From positions 1-27,701 of the forward strand of contig NZ_QOLC01000040.1 of assembly GCF_003333325.1 (NCBI RefSeq): DNA of 27,701 nucleotides, written 5' to 3'. Positions 15,253-24,189 of this stretch are shown here, one piece after another. A program made the position numbers and the translations under genes. The DNA comes from Candidatus Ulvibacter alkanivorans (lineage in GTDB: Bacteria; Bacteroidota; Bacteroidia; Flavobacteriales; Flavobacteriaceae). Numbering within the stretch: position 1 is the first letter of the stretch; each line of letters begins with the position of its first letter. The notes below the pieces were generated by a model. It saw only the letters and a program-made list of their open reading frames with translations, did not search any database and was not told where the DNA came from.

Positions 15253-16021
15253 AACGGATATAAAAATGTTCCTTTTGTTGTTCTTTTCTGAAAAATACGA
15301 GGCCCCAAGTAAAGGTATCGATACTCACACGAACAGTGGGATGTGCTTTTATCTCTTCCCAGGCTTCGGTCATGCCGGGACTCCAGTAGATATCATCAAA
15401 TATGAGAATACTGTTTGATGTAATACGCTTCAGTAGCTGTTCAAAATACTGAAGCGTATATTCTTTACTGTGATGCCCATCCACAAATACCAAGTGATAA
15501 ACTTCCGAAGCATTCTCAGAAAAAAAAGTATCGAAAGTACAGGTGTGCGATCGTATATTATCCAGTCGATGGCTCTCAAATTGTCGCACTGCAATCGCGG
15601 CAGTGTTTGGGCAGCCTTCTACGGTAAGCACGCTGCTACTCTTGTTTCCCAACGCCATAGCTATGGTGGCTAATCCTAGTGAAGTACCGAGTTCTAAGCT
15701 GTTTTCGGGTTTTAAGTATCGTGAGAGACGAAATAACAAACGTTGCCGTTTTGCAGAAATCCCCACATGTTTGGCAACTGAAGCTACAACTCGTTCATCA
15801 CTTTTAAACACAGTTGAGCCTTTTCCGAAGTCGGTCACCTTAAATGGTGTCCGGTCGTTTAGCAATTGCTTTCGATACGCGTGAATTTGTTGGTATTCGG
15901 GATATTTCTTTTTATCGTAAAAACAATTGGTAATCAGGTCGTATACATATGGGGAGTGTACACCGTGTTGGTTGGTGGCTTTGGTAAGAAATTGCAGGTA
16001 TGAACGTATTTGGTACAGCAC
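15248..16021 (-). CDS. class I SAM-dependent methyltransferase (O-methyltransferase-like)
   Basis: A 257-residue cytosolic enzyme. The SAM-binding loop is LELGTSLGLATIAMAL (108-123), followed by LTVEGCPN (acidic residue for the ribose) and LVFVDGHHSKEYTLQYF (177-193). SILIFDDIYWSPGMTEAW follows, resembling the metal/catalytic region of the O-methyltransferase family 3 fold. The N-terminal extension of about 90 residues (HGVHSPYVYDLITNCFYD) is a signature of a Flavobacteriia subfamily. The substrate is unknown. It lies 21 bp downstream of the ABC-F gene in the same direction, so co-transcription is likely. Confidence 0.87.
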   Translation of the reverse strand: MLYQIRSYLQFLTKATNQHGVHSPYVYDLITNCFYDKKKYPEYQQIHAYRKQLLNDRTPFKVTDFGKGSTVFKSDERVVASVAKHVGISAKRQRLLFRLSRYLKPENSLELGTSLGLATIAMALGNKSSSVLTVEGCPNTAAIAVRQFESHRLDNIRSHTCTFDTFFSENASEVYHLVFVDGHHSKEYTLQYFEQLLKRITSNSILIFDDIYWSPGMTEAWEEIKAHPTVRVSIDTFTWGLVFFRKEQQKEHFYIRL

Positions 16022-16042
16022 TTATACAGAATATACTTCTAA

Positions 16043-17911
16043 TTATTCCAATTTGGCAGACAGCTCGAACCAGCGTTCGGTCTTAGTGTCGATCGCATCT
16101 ATGAGCTCTTGCAAGCGTTGCGATTGTTTGTCGATCTCTTCGCCTTCCCAACCTTCGGTGGCAAATTTATTCTGAAGGGATTCACGGTCTTTTTCCAGCT
16201 TGGCGATTTCCTTTTCAAGTTTCTGATACTCTTTTTGTTCCTGATAACTTAGTTTCGCTTTGTCGTTTGAAGCTTTCCAATTGGTCTTTGGTTTTTCGGC
16301 TTCAGTGGCACTCTTTTCGGAAGGCTGACTATCATCGTAGGCTCTAAAGTCTGAATAATTTCCTGGGAAATCGTTAATAACGCCATTTCCGCGGAAAACA
16401 AATAAGTGGTCGACGATCTTATCCATAAAATAACGGTCGTGGGATACTACCACCAAGCAACCGGGGAAATCCAATAAAAAGCTTTCGAGCACATTTAAGG
16501 TAACAATATCCAGATCGTTAGTAGGTTCATCGAGTATCAAGAAGTTCGGATTTTTAATTAGAACCGTGCATAGATATAATCGCTTCCGCTCTCCACCACT
16601 AAGTTTTTCTACATAATCGTATTGTTTTTTGCGATCGAAAAGAAAGCGTTCGAGCAGTTGTTGTGCCGAGATCTGCCTCCCTTTTTTTAGTGGAATATAG
16701 TCTCCAAATTCACGCACCACATCGATCACTTTCTGCCCCTCTTTAATTTTAATTCCTTTTTGTGTGTAATAGCCAAATTTTACGGTCTCGCCTATTACTA
16801 CTTTCCCAGTATCGGGAGCCACACTTCCGGTAATCATATTTAAGAAGGTAGATTTTCCTGTTCCATTTTTCCCGATAATGCCAACGCGTTCGCCGCGAAG
16901 AAAGTTATAATCGAAATTTTCGAACAAGGGTTTATCGCCATACGATTTCGACACATTGTGCAACTCGACAACCTTAGTGCCCAGACGCTCCATATTCAAC
17001 TCTAACTGCACTTCATGATCGTTACGCCGTTGGTGCGCTCTGGATTTGATTTCGTGAAAGTCTTCAATACGAGACTTGCTTTTAGTGGTGCGAGCTTTAG
17101 GTTGTCTTCGCATCCAATTGAGTTCCTGTTTGTAAAGTTGTTTGGCCTTTGCAGTTTCGGTGGCTTCGTTTTCGATACGAGCATCTCGCTTGTCGAGGTA
17201 ATAGCTGTAGTTTCCCTTATAGCTGTATAGATTTCCTTGGTCTAGTTCGATAATCTCATTACAAACACGTTCTAAGAAGTAACGATCGTGGGTAACCATA
17301 AAAATGGTAAAGTTTTCTTTGGCGAACAGTTGTTCCAGCCATTCGATCATTTCTAGGTCGAGGTGGTTGGTAGGTTCGTCCATGATAAGCAGATCGGGTT
17401 GGCCTAGTAGAGCATTCGCCAATGCCAAGCGTTTTTTTTGTCCGCCGCTCAAGGTTTTCACCTTTTGGTTGAGGTCTTCTAGTTTTAACTTAAATAGAAT
17501 TTGCTTGTAGCGTGTTTCAAAATCCCACGCATTGTGTGCATCCATCTTATCGAAAGCGGTTTGATAGGTTTCGGTGTCTTCCGGGTTTAAGAGTGCTTTT
17601 TCATAATTGGCTATGGTTTTCAGAATGGGATTGTCTGATGCGAAAATGGTTTCTTCTATGGTGAGGTTAGGGTCGAGATCGGGTTCTTGCGATAGAAAGG
17701 CAACTTTTAGGTCCTTCCGAAACACCACCTCGCCTTGGTCTGGTGTGTCTTCGCCCGATAGTATGTTGAGCAAGGATGTTTTACCCGTACCATTTTTAGC
17801 GACAAAGCCAATTTTTTGTCCTTCATTTATTCCGAAGGAAATATTTTCGAAAAGCACACGTTCACCGTATGATTTAGCTATATTTTCTACTGAGAGGTAA
17901 TTCACGATCAC
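16043..17911 (-). CDS. uup: ABC-F family ATPase, Uup-type
   Basis: A 622-residue soluble protein with two fused ATPase domains and no membrane part, as in the ABC-F family that acts on ribosomes. Domain 1: Walker A AKNGTGKTS (38-46), signature LSGGQKKRLALANAL (154-168), Walker B LLIMDEPTNHLD. A basic linker (about 240-312, including RRQPKARTTKSKSRIE) joins domain 2: Walker A GKNGTGKST (347-355), signature LSGGERKRL, Walker B FLILDEPTNDLD. The last 75 residues form a Lys/Glu coiled coil, the C-terminal domain typical of Uup. The frame opens with GTG at 17911; a second GTG two codons on (17905) gives MNYLSVENI, the usual family start, and may be the true one. Confidence 0.94.
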   Translation of the reverse strand: MIVNYLSVENIAKSYGERVLFENISFGINEGQKIGFVAKNGTGKTSLLNILSGEDTPDQGEVVFRKDLKVAFLSQEPDLDPNLTIEETIFASDNPILKTIANYEKALLNPEDTETYQTAFDKMDAHNAWDFETRYKQILFKLKLEDLNQKVKTLSGGQKKRLALANALLGQPDLLIMDEPTNHLDLEMIEWLEQLFAKENFTIFMVTHDRYFLERVCNEIIELDQGNLYSYKGNYSYYLDKRDARIENEATETAKAKQLYKQELNWMRRQPKARTTKSKSRIEDFHEIKSRAHQRRNDHEVQLELNMERLGTKVVELHNVSKSYGDKPLFENFDYNFLRGERVGIIGKNGTGKSTFLNMITGSVAPDTGKVVIGETVKFGYYTQKGIKIKEGQKVIDVVREFGDYIPLKKGRQISAQQLLERFLFDRKKQYDYVEKLSGGERKRLYLCTVLIKNPNFLILDEPTNDLDIVTLNVLESFLLDFPGCLVVVSHDRYFMDKIVDHLFVFRGNGVINDFPGNYSDFRAYDDSQPSEKSATEAEKPKTNWKASNDKAKLSYQEQKEYQKLEKEIAKLEKDRESLQNKFATEGWEGEEIDKQSQRLQELIDAIDTKTERWFELSAKLE

Positions 17912-17981
17912 AATTTTCTACAAAATAAGCGGTTTTTAATTACTTAAAATGAAATATATTTTATTATTACGATGGTTGCGT

Positions 17982-17989
17982 TATATTTG
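17982..17989 (+). promoter_or_regulatory. -7 promoter element of the polysaccharide locus
   Basis: TATATTTG is a perfect TAnnTTTG element; no clear TTG is seen 19-21 nt before it. The expected transcription start near 17996 lies after an in-frame ATG at 17972 and about 18 nt before the ATG at 18014, which decides the start of the Wza-like gene. Confidence 0.5.
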
Positions 17990-18013
17990 TTCACTAACAA
18001 CCCCTACTTTTCT

Positions 18014-18808
18014 ATGAGATTTGCGTCCGTACTCGTTTTGCTTCTAGTTATGGTAAGCTTTTCATCTTGTATTTCTAAGAAACGACTTACTTATTTACAA
18101 CAAAATGAAACAGCGACGGATAGTCTTATTCCTGTTCAAAAATTGCCAGATGCGTACCGACTACAAGTGCATGATCTACTAAGCATTCGTGTAAAAGCGT
18201 TAGACCCGAACTTCGTGGATATCTTTAATCCGGTAGGAGACGCAAACCCAAACGCAACTGGAGAGGAGCGCTTGTATTACGACGGATTTGTTGTGAATCC
18301 ACATGGGAACATTCGTATACCCATCTTAGGCGAAATCCCCGTTCTAGGACTTACCGTAGAAGAAGTGCGTGAAAATATTGAAAAGCGACTCTTAGATGAA
18401 TACTACAAGGCCGAGGCTAACATTTTTGTGACGGTTAAGTTGTCGGGCATACGATATACTATTAATGGAGAAATTGGAAGGCCCGGATCTAACATTATTT
18501 ACAGAGATGAGATCACTATAATGGAAGCTATAGCGAATAGTGGGGATATCACCATTACCGGAGATAGAACCGATGTGGTATTGATAAGACAATATCCCTT
18601 AGGTCAAAAAGTACATCATATAGATCTTACCACTATCGATGCAATGAACTCTCCTTATTATTATGTGCAGCCAAATGATCTGATTCTTATCAATCCATTG
18701 CCTCAAAAATCGCTTGGAACAGGTACAACCGGATTACAGTCTTTTACTACCATACTTACAGTAGTTGCCGCCCTCACATCTACCATATTATTATTTATAC
18801 GACTTTAA
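18014..18808 (+). CDS. wza: Wza-like outer-membrane polysaccharide export lipoprotein
   Basis: A 264-residue lipoprotein with signal peptide 1-18 and the acylated Cys at 19 (VSFSSC). The polysaccharide export domain starts at about 46 (DAYRLQVHDLLSIRV) and includes GFVVNPHGNIRIPILGEIPVLGLTVEE. An SLBB domain follows (YTINGEIGRPGSN, about 148-160; later YYYVQPNDLILINP). A C-terminal hydrophobic helix (TTILTVVAALTSTILLFI) would span the outer membrane. It should form the exit channel for a capsule or exopolysaccharide. The longer start at 17972 would add 14 residues before the signal peptide and lies upstream of the promoter element, so it is rejected. The next gene begins 6 bp later. Confidence 0.93.
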   Translation: MRFASVLVLLLVMVSFSSCISKKRLTYLQQNETATDSLIPVQKLPDAYRLQVHDLLSIRVKALDPNFVDIFNPVGDANPNATGEERLYYDGFVVNPHGNIRIPILGEIPVLGLTVEEVRENIEKRLLDEYYKAEANIFVTVKLSGIRYTINGEIGRPGSNIIYRDEITIMEAIANSGDITITGDRTDVVLIRQYPLGQKVHHIDLTTIDAMNSPYYYVQPNDLILINPLPQKSLGTGTTGLQSFTTILTVVAALTSTILLFIRL

Positions 18809-18814
18809 CGATCT

Positions 18815-21280
18815 ATGAGTGAAGAATTTGAAATAGGCGAGGTTCATACCACATTCGACTTTAAGGGGTTTCTCTTTAAACTGCTTAGTTATTGGCCATT
18901 GTTTCTTATTTCATTAGCGATTGCTTTTGGAATTGCTTATTATATCAATGTTAGGAAATTACCGGTCTATATCATGCAAAACATGATCACGGTAAAAGAC
19001 GACCAAAACCCATTTTTTACTACGAATACAAGCCTAACCTTTAATTGGGGAGGAACCACAGACAAGGTGAACACTGCGATCATTACATTGCAATCAAGAT
19101 CGCACAACGAAGCCGTGGTAGAAAGACTTCAGTATTATCTGGCCTACTTAAAAGATGGTGAATATCAACGTGTCGATGCCTACAAAAAAGCACCTTTTTT
19201 GGTGGATGTTGATACATCGAAACGTCAAATGCTAAATAGGGATATAGTGGTGACCTTTAAAGATTCGGTGACCTTCGATCTTGAAACGAGTATTCCTGCC
19301 GGTGCGATTAGATTTCAGCATTATGGCACAAAGGAAACTTCGGTAGCTACTTTAGGTGCGAAAGATTTTTCAGAAGAATATAAAATAGGTCAATTGATCG
19401 AGCTGCCATTCTTTTCGGGAACGATTTTGCCATTCGAAGAGGTAGGTATGCAAACAGAAGTACCTTATTACTTGCGATTTAAAAACTTCGATAGTGCAGT
19501 TCGCAGTTATTTACGAATTAAAATAGCACCCGAATCTAAAGGGTCTTCTGTACTAAACTTATCGTTGACCGGAAATAATAAAGCACGTTTGGTAGACTAC
19601 CTCAATACAACTGTCGATGTATTAAGCGATAATGCTTTAGAACGAAAGAACTTATTTGCAACCAAAACAATTCGTTTTATCGATAGTAGTTTGGCGAGAC
19701 AATCCAAACAGTTAAAAGATGTAGAAGACGAATTAAACACCTTTAAAGATCAAAATGCGATCTTTAATTTAGAAGCCGAAGGTCAAGACATCAACAATAA
19801 GTTGAACACCTTAGATCTACAAAAGGAATCGGTAAATCGAGAATTAAACTACTATAACATCTTACAGGAATATCTGGTGAATCGTTCGGACTATCGCGAC
19901 GTTCCCGCACCATCGGTAGCAGGAATTACAGAAAGTAGTATTGTAGCAGGTGTAGGGAAAATCGTGGCCTTGGCAGAACAACGCAATAGAATGCAATATT
20001 CTTTTAAAGACGGGGCCCCAGTTTTCGATGAGATCGATCGAGATATTAATGCGGCCAAAACAGTACTCCTAGAGAACATTCGTTCGTCAAAGGAATTAAA
20101 GCGGCAAGAGCTTACGTCCATTAATCGAGATATTGGACGATATGAAGCTGAAATTCGGAAGCTTCCGAAGGAACAACAAGAATTGCTGCGAATTGAACGA
20201 CGTTATAGTTTGAGTGAAGGTACCTACAATGTGTTCTTGGCCAAACGAAGTGAGGCCGGATTGGTAAAAGCAGCCAACGTTAGTGATGTACAGATCATCG
20301 ATCCCGCAAAAGATACAGGCGGTGGTCAAATTGGTCCGAATACCCAACTTAATTATATACTTGCTGCTTTCTTTGGCTTTTTAATTCCCTTTGTATTCGC
20401 TTTTTTACGCGTCTTTTTCGACACTAAGATCCACAGTGTAAAAGATATTGAGCGCTTGTCCAATATTCCTATCTTAGGTGTGGTAGGAAAAAGCAGGGTT
20501 GAAAACAATTTGGTTGTGATCGACAAACCGAAATCGGCCGTGGCCGAATCGTTTAGAGCGATTCGATCTAGTTTGCAATTCATCTATAAAAAACAAGGTA
20601 TAGAGGGCGCTAAGACCGTATTAGTTACTTCCTCGGTATCAGGTGAAGGAAAGACCTTTTGTTCTATCAATATTGCATCGGTATTTGCCTTGAGTAAGAA
20701 GAAGACCGTATTGTTAGGACTTGACCTTCGGAAACCGAAGATATTTGGGGATTTTGAGATCAATAACGACAGGGGAGTCGTTAACTACCTCATAAACGAT
20801 GCTTCGGTAGATGCCATTGTTCAAAAGACCAAAGTTGAGCACCTAGATATTATCACCTCCGGACCGATACCTCCTAATCCGTCTGAACTATTAATGGGCG
20901 AACGTATGATCGACCTTATTAATGAGTTAAAGCAAGAATATGATTATGTCATCTTAGATTCACCACCCTTAGGCTTGGTTGCCGACTCCTTGTCCTTAGT
21001 GAAATTTGCCGATGCTACCATTTATATGGTGCGACAAAACTATACAAAACGCGGTATGTTCGGTATGATCAATGAAAAATATAAGACAGGTGAAGTGACA
21101 AACATTAGCTTTGTTCTTAATTACTTCGAAGACAAGGCAAAATACGGTTATGGATACGGCTATGGATATGGTTACGGCTACGGTGCTTATGGCTACGGTG
21201 CTTATGGGAATGGCTATCATGAAGTAGAAAAGAAGCCATCGTTTCTTAAAAAGATAAAACGCTTTTTTAGAATTAAATAA
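18815..21280 (+). CDS. wzc: Wzc-like polysaccharide co-polymerase / BY-type tyrosine kinase
   Basis: An 821-residue inner-membrane protein controlling polysaccharide chain length and export. First helix at about 27-44; a periplasmic part with long coiled coils (about 280-470); the GNVR-like segment LLRIERRYSLSEGTYNVFLAKR (458-479); second helix at about 512-532. The cytoplasmic kinase has Walker A SSVSGEGKT (606-614), Walker A' LGLDLRKP (634-641) and Walker B VILDSPP (712-718). The C-terminus carries 11 tyrosines at residues 777-801 in a Tyr-Gly repeat, the autophosphorylation cluster, followed by a basic tail. The kinase domain is fused, as in Gram-negative Wzc. It works with the Wza-like channel encoded just before it. 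Confidence 0.95.
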   Translation: MSEEFEIGEVHTTFDFKGFLFKLLSYWPLFLISLAIAFGIAYYINVRKLPVYIMQNMITVKDDQNPFFTTNTSLTFNWGGTTDKVNTAIITLQSRSHNEAVVERLQYYLAYLKDGEYQRVDAYKKAPFLVDVDTSKRQMLNRDIVVTFKDSVTFDLETSIPAGAIRFQHYGTKETSVATLGAKDFSEEYKIGQLIELPFFSGTILPFEEVGMQTEVPYYLRFKNFDSAVRSYLRIKIAPESKGSSVLNLSLTGNNKARLVDYLNTTVDVLSDNALERKNLFATKTIRFIDSSLARQSKQLKDVEDELNTFKDQNAIFNLEAEGQDINNKLNTLDLQKESVNRELNYYNILQEYLVNRSDYRDVPAPSVAGITESSIVAGVGKIVALAEQRNRMQYSFKDGAPVFDEIDRDINAAKTVLLENIRSSKELKRQELTSINRDIGRYEAEIRKLPKEQQELLRIERRYSLSEGTYNVFLAKRSEAGLVKAANVSDVQIIDPAKDTGGGQIGPNTQLNYILAAFFGFLIPFVFAFLRVFFDTKIHSVKDIERLSNIPILGVVGKSRVENNLVVIDKPKSAVAESFRAIRSSLQFIYKKQGIEGAKTVLVTSSVSGEGKTFCSINIASVFALSKKKTVLLGLDLRKPKIFGDFEINNDRGVVNYLINDASVDAIVQKTKVEHLDIITSGPIPPNPSELLMGERMIDLINELKQEYDYVILDSPPLGLVADSLSLVKFADATIYMVRQNYTKRGMFGMINEKYKTGEVTNISFVLNYFEDKAKYGYGYGYGYGYGYGAYGYGAYGNGYHEVEKKPSFLKKIKRFFRIK
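21143..21217 (+). repeat. Tyr-Gly codon repeat in the Wzc tail
   Basis: Seven consecutive Tyr-Gly pairs (TAY GGN), then three more Tyr-Gly separated by Ala and one final Tyr. The hexanucleotide repeat is degenerate at third positions, so it is kept by selection on protein more than by recent slippage. It can still be expected to vary in length. Confidence 0.85.
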
Positions 21281-21323
21281 TAGCTTACACCACATTGAAA
21301 GCTAGTGATGAATCATCGAATGT

Positions 21324-21917
21324 ATGCTCACAAAGAACCAGCTTCGAATAAAACGTATTTTTGATGTATCTATTTCAATAGTTATACTGCCGTTTATAAT
21401 AATTCCTTTAATTTTGCTGCTTGGAATTGCCAGTGTAAGTACGGGTAAAAATGGGTTGTTCATGCAAAAGCGTATTGGTCGCTTCGGAAAGCCTTTTTTA
21501 TGTTATAAGATCCGTTCGTTAAAAGGAAGTGCACATCATGATGTGAAAGCTATGAAGCACAATGAGACTCCCTTCGGAAGTTGGTTACGACGAACAAAAT
21601 TAGACGAACTGCCGCAAGTGATCAATGTATTAGTAGGTGATATGAGTTGGGTGGGTCCAAGACCCGATGTGCCGGGATATGCCGATCAACTCACAGGTGA
21701 TGACCGAGTTATTTTACAAGTACGCCCGGGAATTACAGGTCCGGCCACGTTGAAATACAAGAATGAAGATGTGTTGCTGTTACAACAAACAGATGCTAAT
21801 ACGTACAACGATACTGTGATCTGGCCGGATAAAGTCGCAATAAATAAAGAATATATAAGAAACTGGAGCTTGAGCAAAGACCTCAACTATATGTTCACTT
21901 CGGTATTTAAAAAGTAA
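21324..21917 (+). CDS. initiating sugar-phosphate transferase (PglC-like, bacterial sugar transferase family)
   Basis: A 197-residue membrane enzyme that moves a sugar phosphate from a nucleotide sugar to undecaprenyl phosphate, starting repeat-unit synthesis. It has the short monotopic form: one hydrophobic re-entrant segment (VSISIVILPFIIIPLILLLG), then MQKRIGRFGKPFLCYKIRSL, the catalytic and substrate block WLRRTKLDELPQVINVLVGD and MSWVGPRPDVPGYADQL, and RPGITGPATLKYK. The usual Asp-Glu pair is present as LDELPQ. No large N-terminal multi-helix domain (as in WbaP) is present. It follows wzc by 43 bp in the same direction. The sugar donor cannot be read from sequence; given the neighbours, a modified HexNAc is possible. 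Confidence 0.93.
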   Translation: MLTKNQLRIKRIFDVSISIVILPFIIIPLILLLGIASVSTGKNGLFMQKRIGRFGKPFLCYKIRSLKGSAHHDVKAMKHNETPFGSWLRRTKLDELPQVINVLVGDMSWVGPRPDVPGYADQLTGDDRVILQVRPGITGPATLKYKNEDVLLLQQTDANTYNDTVIWPDKVAINKEYIRNWSLSKDLNYMFTSVFKK

Positions 21918-21919
21918 AA

Positions 21920-23206
21920 ATGAAAGAAAAACCAACCATTGCAATTATTGGTTTAGGATATGTAGGACTGCCACTTGCCGTTGCGTTTGCAGAACAATAC
22001 AAAGTGATCGGCTTCGATATTAATACCCAACGGGTTGCCGAACTGCAAAACGGAGAAGATCACACCTTAGAAGTTTCCAAAGAAAATTTGCAACAGGTCT
22101 TGACCACTTCCGAAGCGAATGGTCTGCAACTCACCTCGGTCGCCGAAGAAATGGCATTGGCGAACGTGTTTATTGTCACTGTGCCAACCCCAACAAACAA
22201 ATACAATCAGCCGGTATTAACGCCGCTACAAAAAGCAAGTGAGACCATTGGTGCGATCTTAAAGAAAGACGATATAGTCGTGTACGAATCGACCGTGTAC
22301 CCTGGCGTGACCGAAGATATTTGTGTACCCATACTCGAAGAAGTCTCGGGCCTCACCTTCAATTCCGATTTTTTTGCCGGATACTCACCGGAACGTATCA
22401 ATCCGGGCGATAAAAAACATACCGTAACCAAGATTTTAAAGGTAACCTCCGGTTCTACCCCCGAAGCTGCACAGTATATCGATAAACTATATGCTTCGGT
22501 GATCACTGCCGGGACACATTTAGCACCTTCTATCAAGGTAGCAGAAGCCGCCAAGGTGATAGAAAATTCGCAACGCGACATCAACATTGCATTTGTAAAC
22601 GAGCTTTCTAAGATATTTCGTCTATTGGATATCGATACTCAAGATGTATTAGAAGCAGCGGCCACCAAATGGAACTTCCTTAAGTTCACACCCGGGTTAG
22701 TAGGCGGGCACTGTATTGGTGTCGATCCTTATTACCTCGCACAGAAGGCGCAGGAAGAGGGATATAATCCCGAGATCATCTTAGCAGGGCGTCGTATGAA
22801 CGATGGTATGGGCAATTATGTAGCTCATGAGGTGGTTAAGTTGATGATCCGTAAAGATTGTAAAGTGAAGAACGGGAATGTCTTGGTATTAGGTATCACT
22901 TTTAAAGAGAACTGTCCCGATATTCGGAATAGCAAAGTAATAGACGTTATTACCGAATTGGAAAAATACAATCTCAACATCGATGTCTACGATCCATGGG
23001 CCGATCCGGAACAAGTAAAACGCGAATTCGACCTTAGTTTGCTTTCAGAAAAAGAACAGCTAAGAACAGCGTACGATGCAGTCGTACTTACCGTAGCTCA
23101 TACGGCATTTACCGATTTCCCTATCGAAAACCACACCGCCGATAAAGCTGTGGTCTTCGACGTAAAAGCATTTTTAAATAAAGATAAAATAGACGGCAGA
23201 CTCTAA
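21920..23206 (+). CDS. tviB: UDP-N-acetylhexosamine 6-dehydrogenase (TviB/WbpA type)
   Basis: A 428-residue NAD-dependent dehydrogenase that oxidises the C6 hydroxyl of a UDP-HexNAc to a uronic acid in two steps. Rossmann motif IAIIGLGYVGLPLA (7-20); VTVPTPTNK and YESTVYPGVTEDICVP (122-137); the SPERINPGD signature (156-164); the conserved lysine region IKVAEAAKVIENSQRDINIAF; and the catalytic Cys265 in VGGHCIGVDPYYL. The SPERINPGDK-xHT signature and the neighbouring 4-epimerase point to UDP-GlcNAc or UDP-GalNAc as substrate, not UDP-glucose. The next gene starts within its stop codon (TAATG, 1-bp overlap), so the pair is coupled. Confidence 0.93.
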   Translation: MKEKPTIAIIGLGYVGLPLAVAFAEQYKVIGFDINTQRVAELQNGEDHTLEVSKENLQQVLTTSEANGLQLTSVAEEMALANVFIVTVPTPTNKYNQPVLTPLQKASETIGAILKKDDIVVYESTVYPGVTEDICVPILEEVSGLTFNSDFFAGYSPERINPGDKKHTVTKILKVTSGSTPEAAQYIDKLYASVITAGTHLAPSIKVAEAAKVIENSQRDINIAFVNELSKIFRLLDIDTQDVLEAAATKWNFLKFTPGLVGGHCIGVDPYYLAQKAQEEGYNPEIILAGRRMNDGMGNYVAHEVVKLMIRKDCKVKNGNVLVLGITFKENCPDIRNSKVIDVITELEKYNLNIDVYDPWADPEQVKREFDLSLLSEKEQLRTAYDAVVLTVAHTAFTDFPIENHTADKAVVFDVKAFLNKDKIDGRL

Positions 23207-24189
23207 TGTTCGAAACACCATACCATACACAAGACCTTAGTAAATTCCGATTTTTAGTGACCGGAGGTGCCGGATTTATTGGTTCGAACTTGGTTGCCTA
23301 TTTACTTAAGTTTGGAGCGCAGAAAGTACGGGTGTTAGATAATTTGTCTACCGGCTATTCCTCCAACCTTGAAGCTTTTAAGAACCATCCTGGCTTCGAA
23401 TTTATGGAAGGGGACATTCGCGATCTTGATGTATGTAAAAAAGCGATGCAGGACATCGATTTTGTATCTCATCAAGCAGCATTGGGCTCGGTTCCACGAT
23501 CTATCAACGACCCTATTACTTCCAATGCGGTTAACATTACCGGCTTTCTAAATATGCTGGTGGCCCAAAATGATTCCGAGTCAGTTCAAAAAATGGTGTT
23601 TGCAGCTTCAAGTTCAACCTATGGCGACAGCAAACAATTGCCAAAGGTGGAAGCCAATATCGGGAAGCCAATTTCTCCCTATGCAGTCACCAAATTGGTG
23701 AACGAAGTGTACGCCGATGTGTTCTATAACACCTATGGTACCAAGACCATCGGATTGCGCTATTTTAATGTCTTCGGACCCAAACAAAGTCCCGATGGTG
23801 CTTATGCAGCAGTAATTCCGTTGTTTATGCAAGCGTTAAAAGATGAGGAAGCACCCACGATCAATGGTGATGGTGAGCAAACACGGGATTTTACGTATGT
23901 AGAGAACGCAGTACAGGCTAATGTAAAGGCGTTCTTTGCTTCGGAAGCAGCCGATAACGAAGTATTTAATGTGGCCTTCGGAAACAGAATAAGTTTAAAC
24001 GAACTTTGGTCGCACCTCAAAGATATTTCAGAAAAAGAAATTGAAGCTAAGTACGGGCCACCGCGAAAAGGTGATGTGCGCGACTCACTGGCAGATATTT
24101 CTAAAGCAAAGAAATTGTTGGGATACGATCCTAAATTCTCGGTTGCCGACGGACTTAAAATTACGTGGAATAAATTTAGTGATACATGA
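23206..24189 (+). CDS. tviC: UDP-N-acetylhexosamine 4-epimerase (TviC/WbpP type)
   Basis: A 327-residue extended short-chain dehydrogenase/reductase. NAD-binding loop VTGGAGFIGSNL (18-29), D-x-x at GDIRDLD, the Ser-Ser-Ser-Thr-Tyr active-site stretch FAASSSTYGD (132-141) and catalytic Tyr159-x3-Lys163 (SPYAVTK). The LGSVPRSINDP segment (93-103) is the hallmark of the WbpP/TviC branch, which prefers N-acetylated sugars. Together with the preceding dehydrogenase it is predicted to supply UDP-N-acetylgalactosaminuronic acid or a relative. It overlaps the permease gene by 4 bp (ATGA). Confidence 0.93.
   Translation: MFETPYHTQDLSKFRFLVTGGAGFIGSNLVAYLLKFGAQKVRVLDNLSTGYSSNLEAFKNHPGFEFMEGDIRDLDVCKKAMQDIDFVSHQAALGSVPRSINDPITSNAVNITGFLNMLVAQNDSESVQKMVFAASSSTYGDSKQLPKVEANIGKPISPYAVTKLVNEVYADVFYNTYGTKTIGLRYFNVFGPKQSPDGAYAAVIPLFMQALKDEEAPTINGDGEQTRDFTYVENAVQANVKAFFASEAADNEVFNVAFGNRISLNELWSHLKDISEKEIEAKYGPPRKGDVRDSLADISKAKKLLGYDPKFSVADGLKITWNKFSDT

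Noticed and set aside
21281..21304. TAGCTT...AAGCTA hairpin after wzc
   Set aside because: Only 6 bp with a 12-nt loop and no T run; too weak to call a terminator or attenuator.
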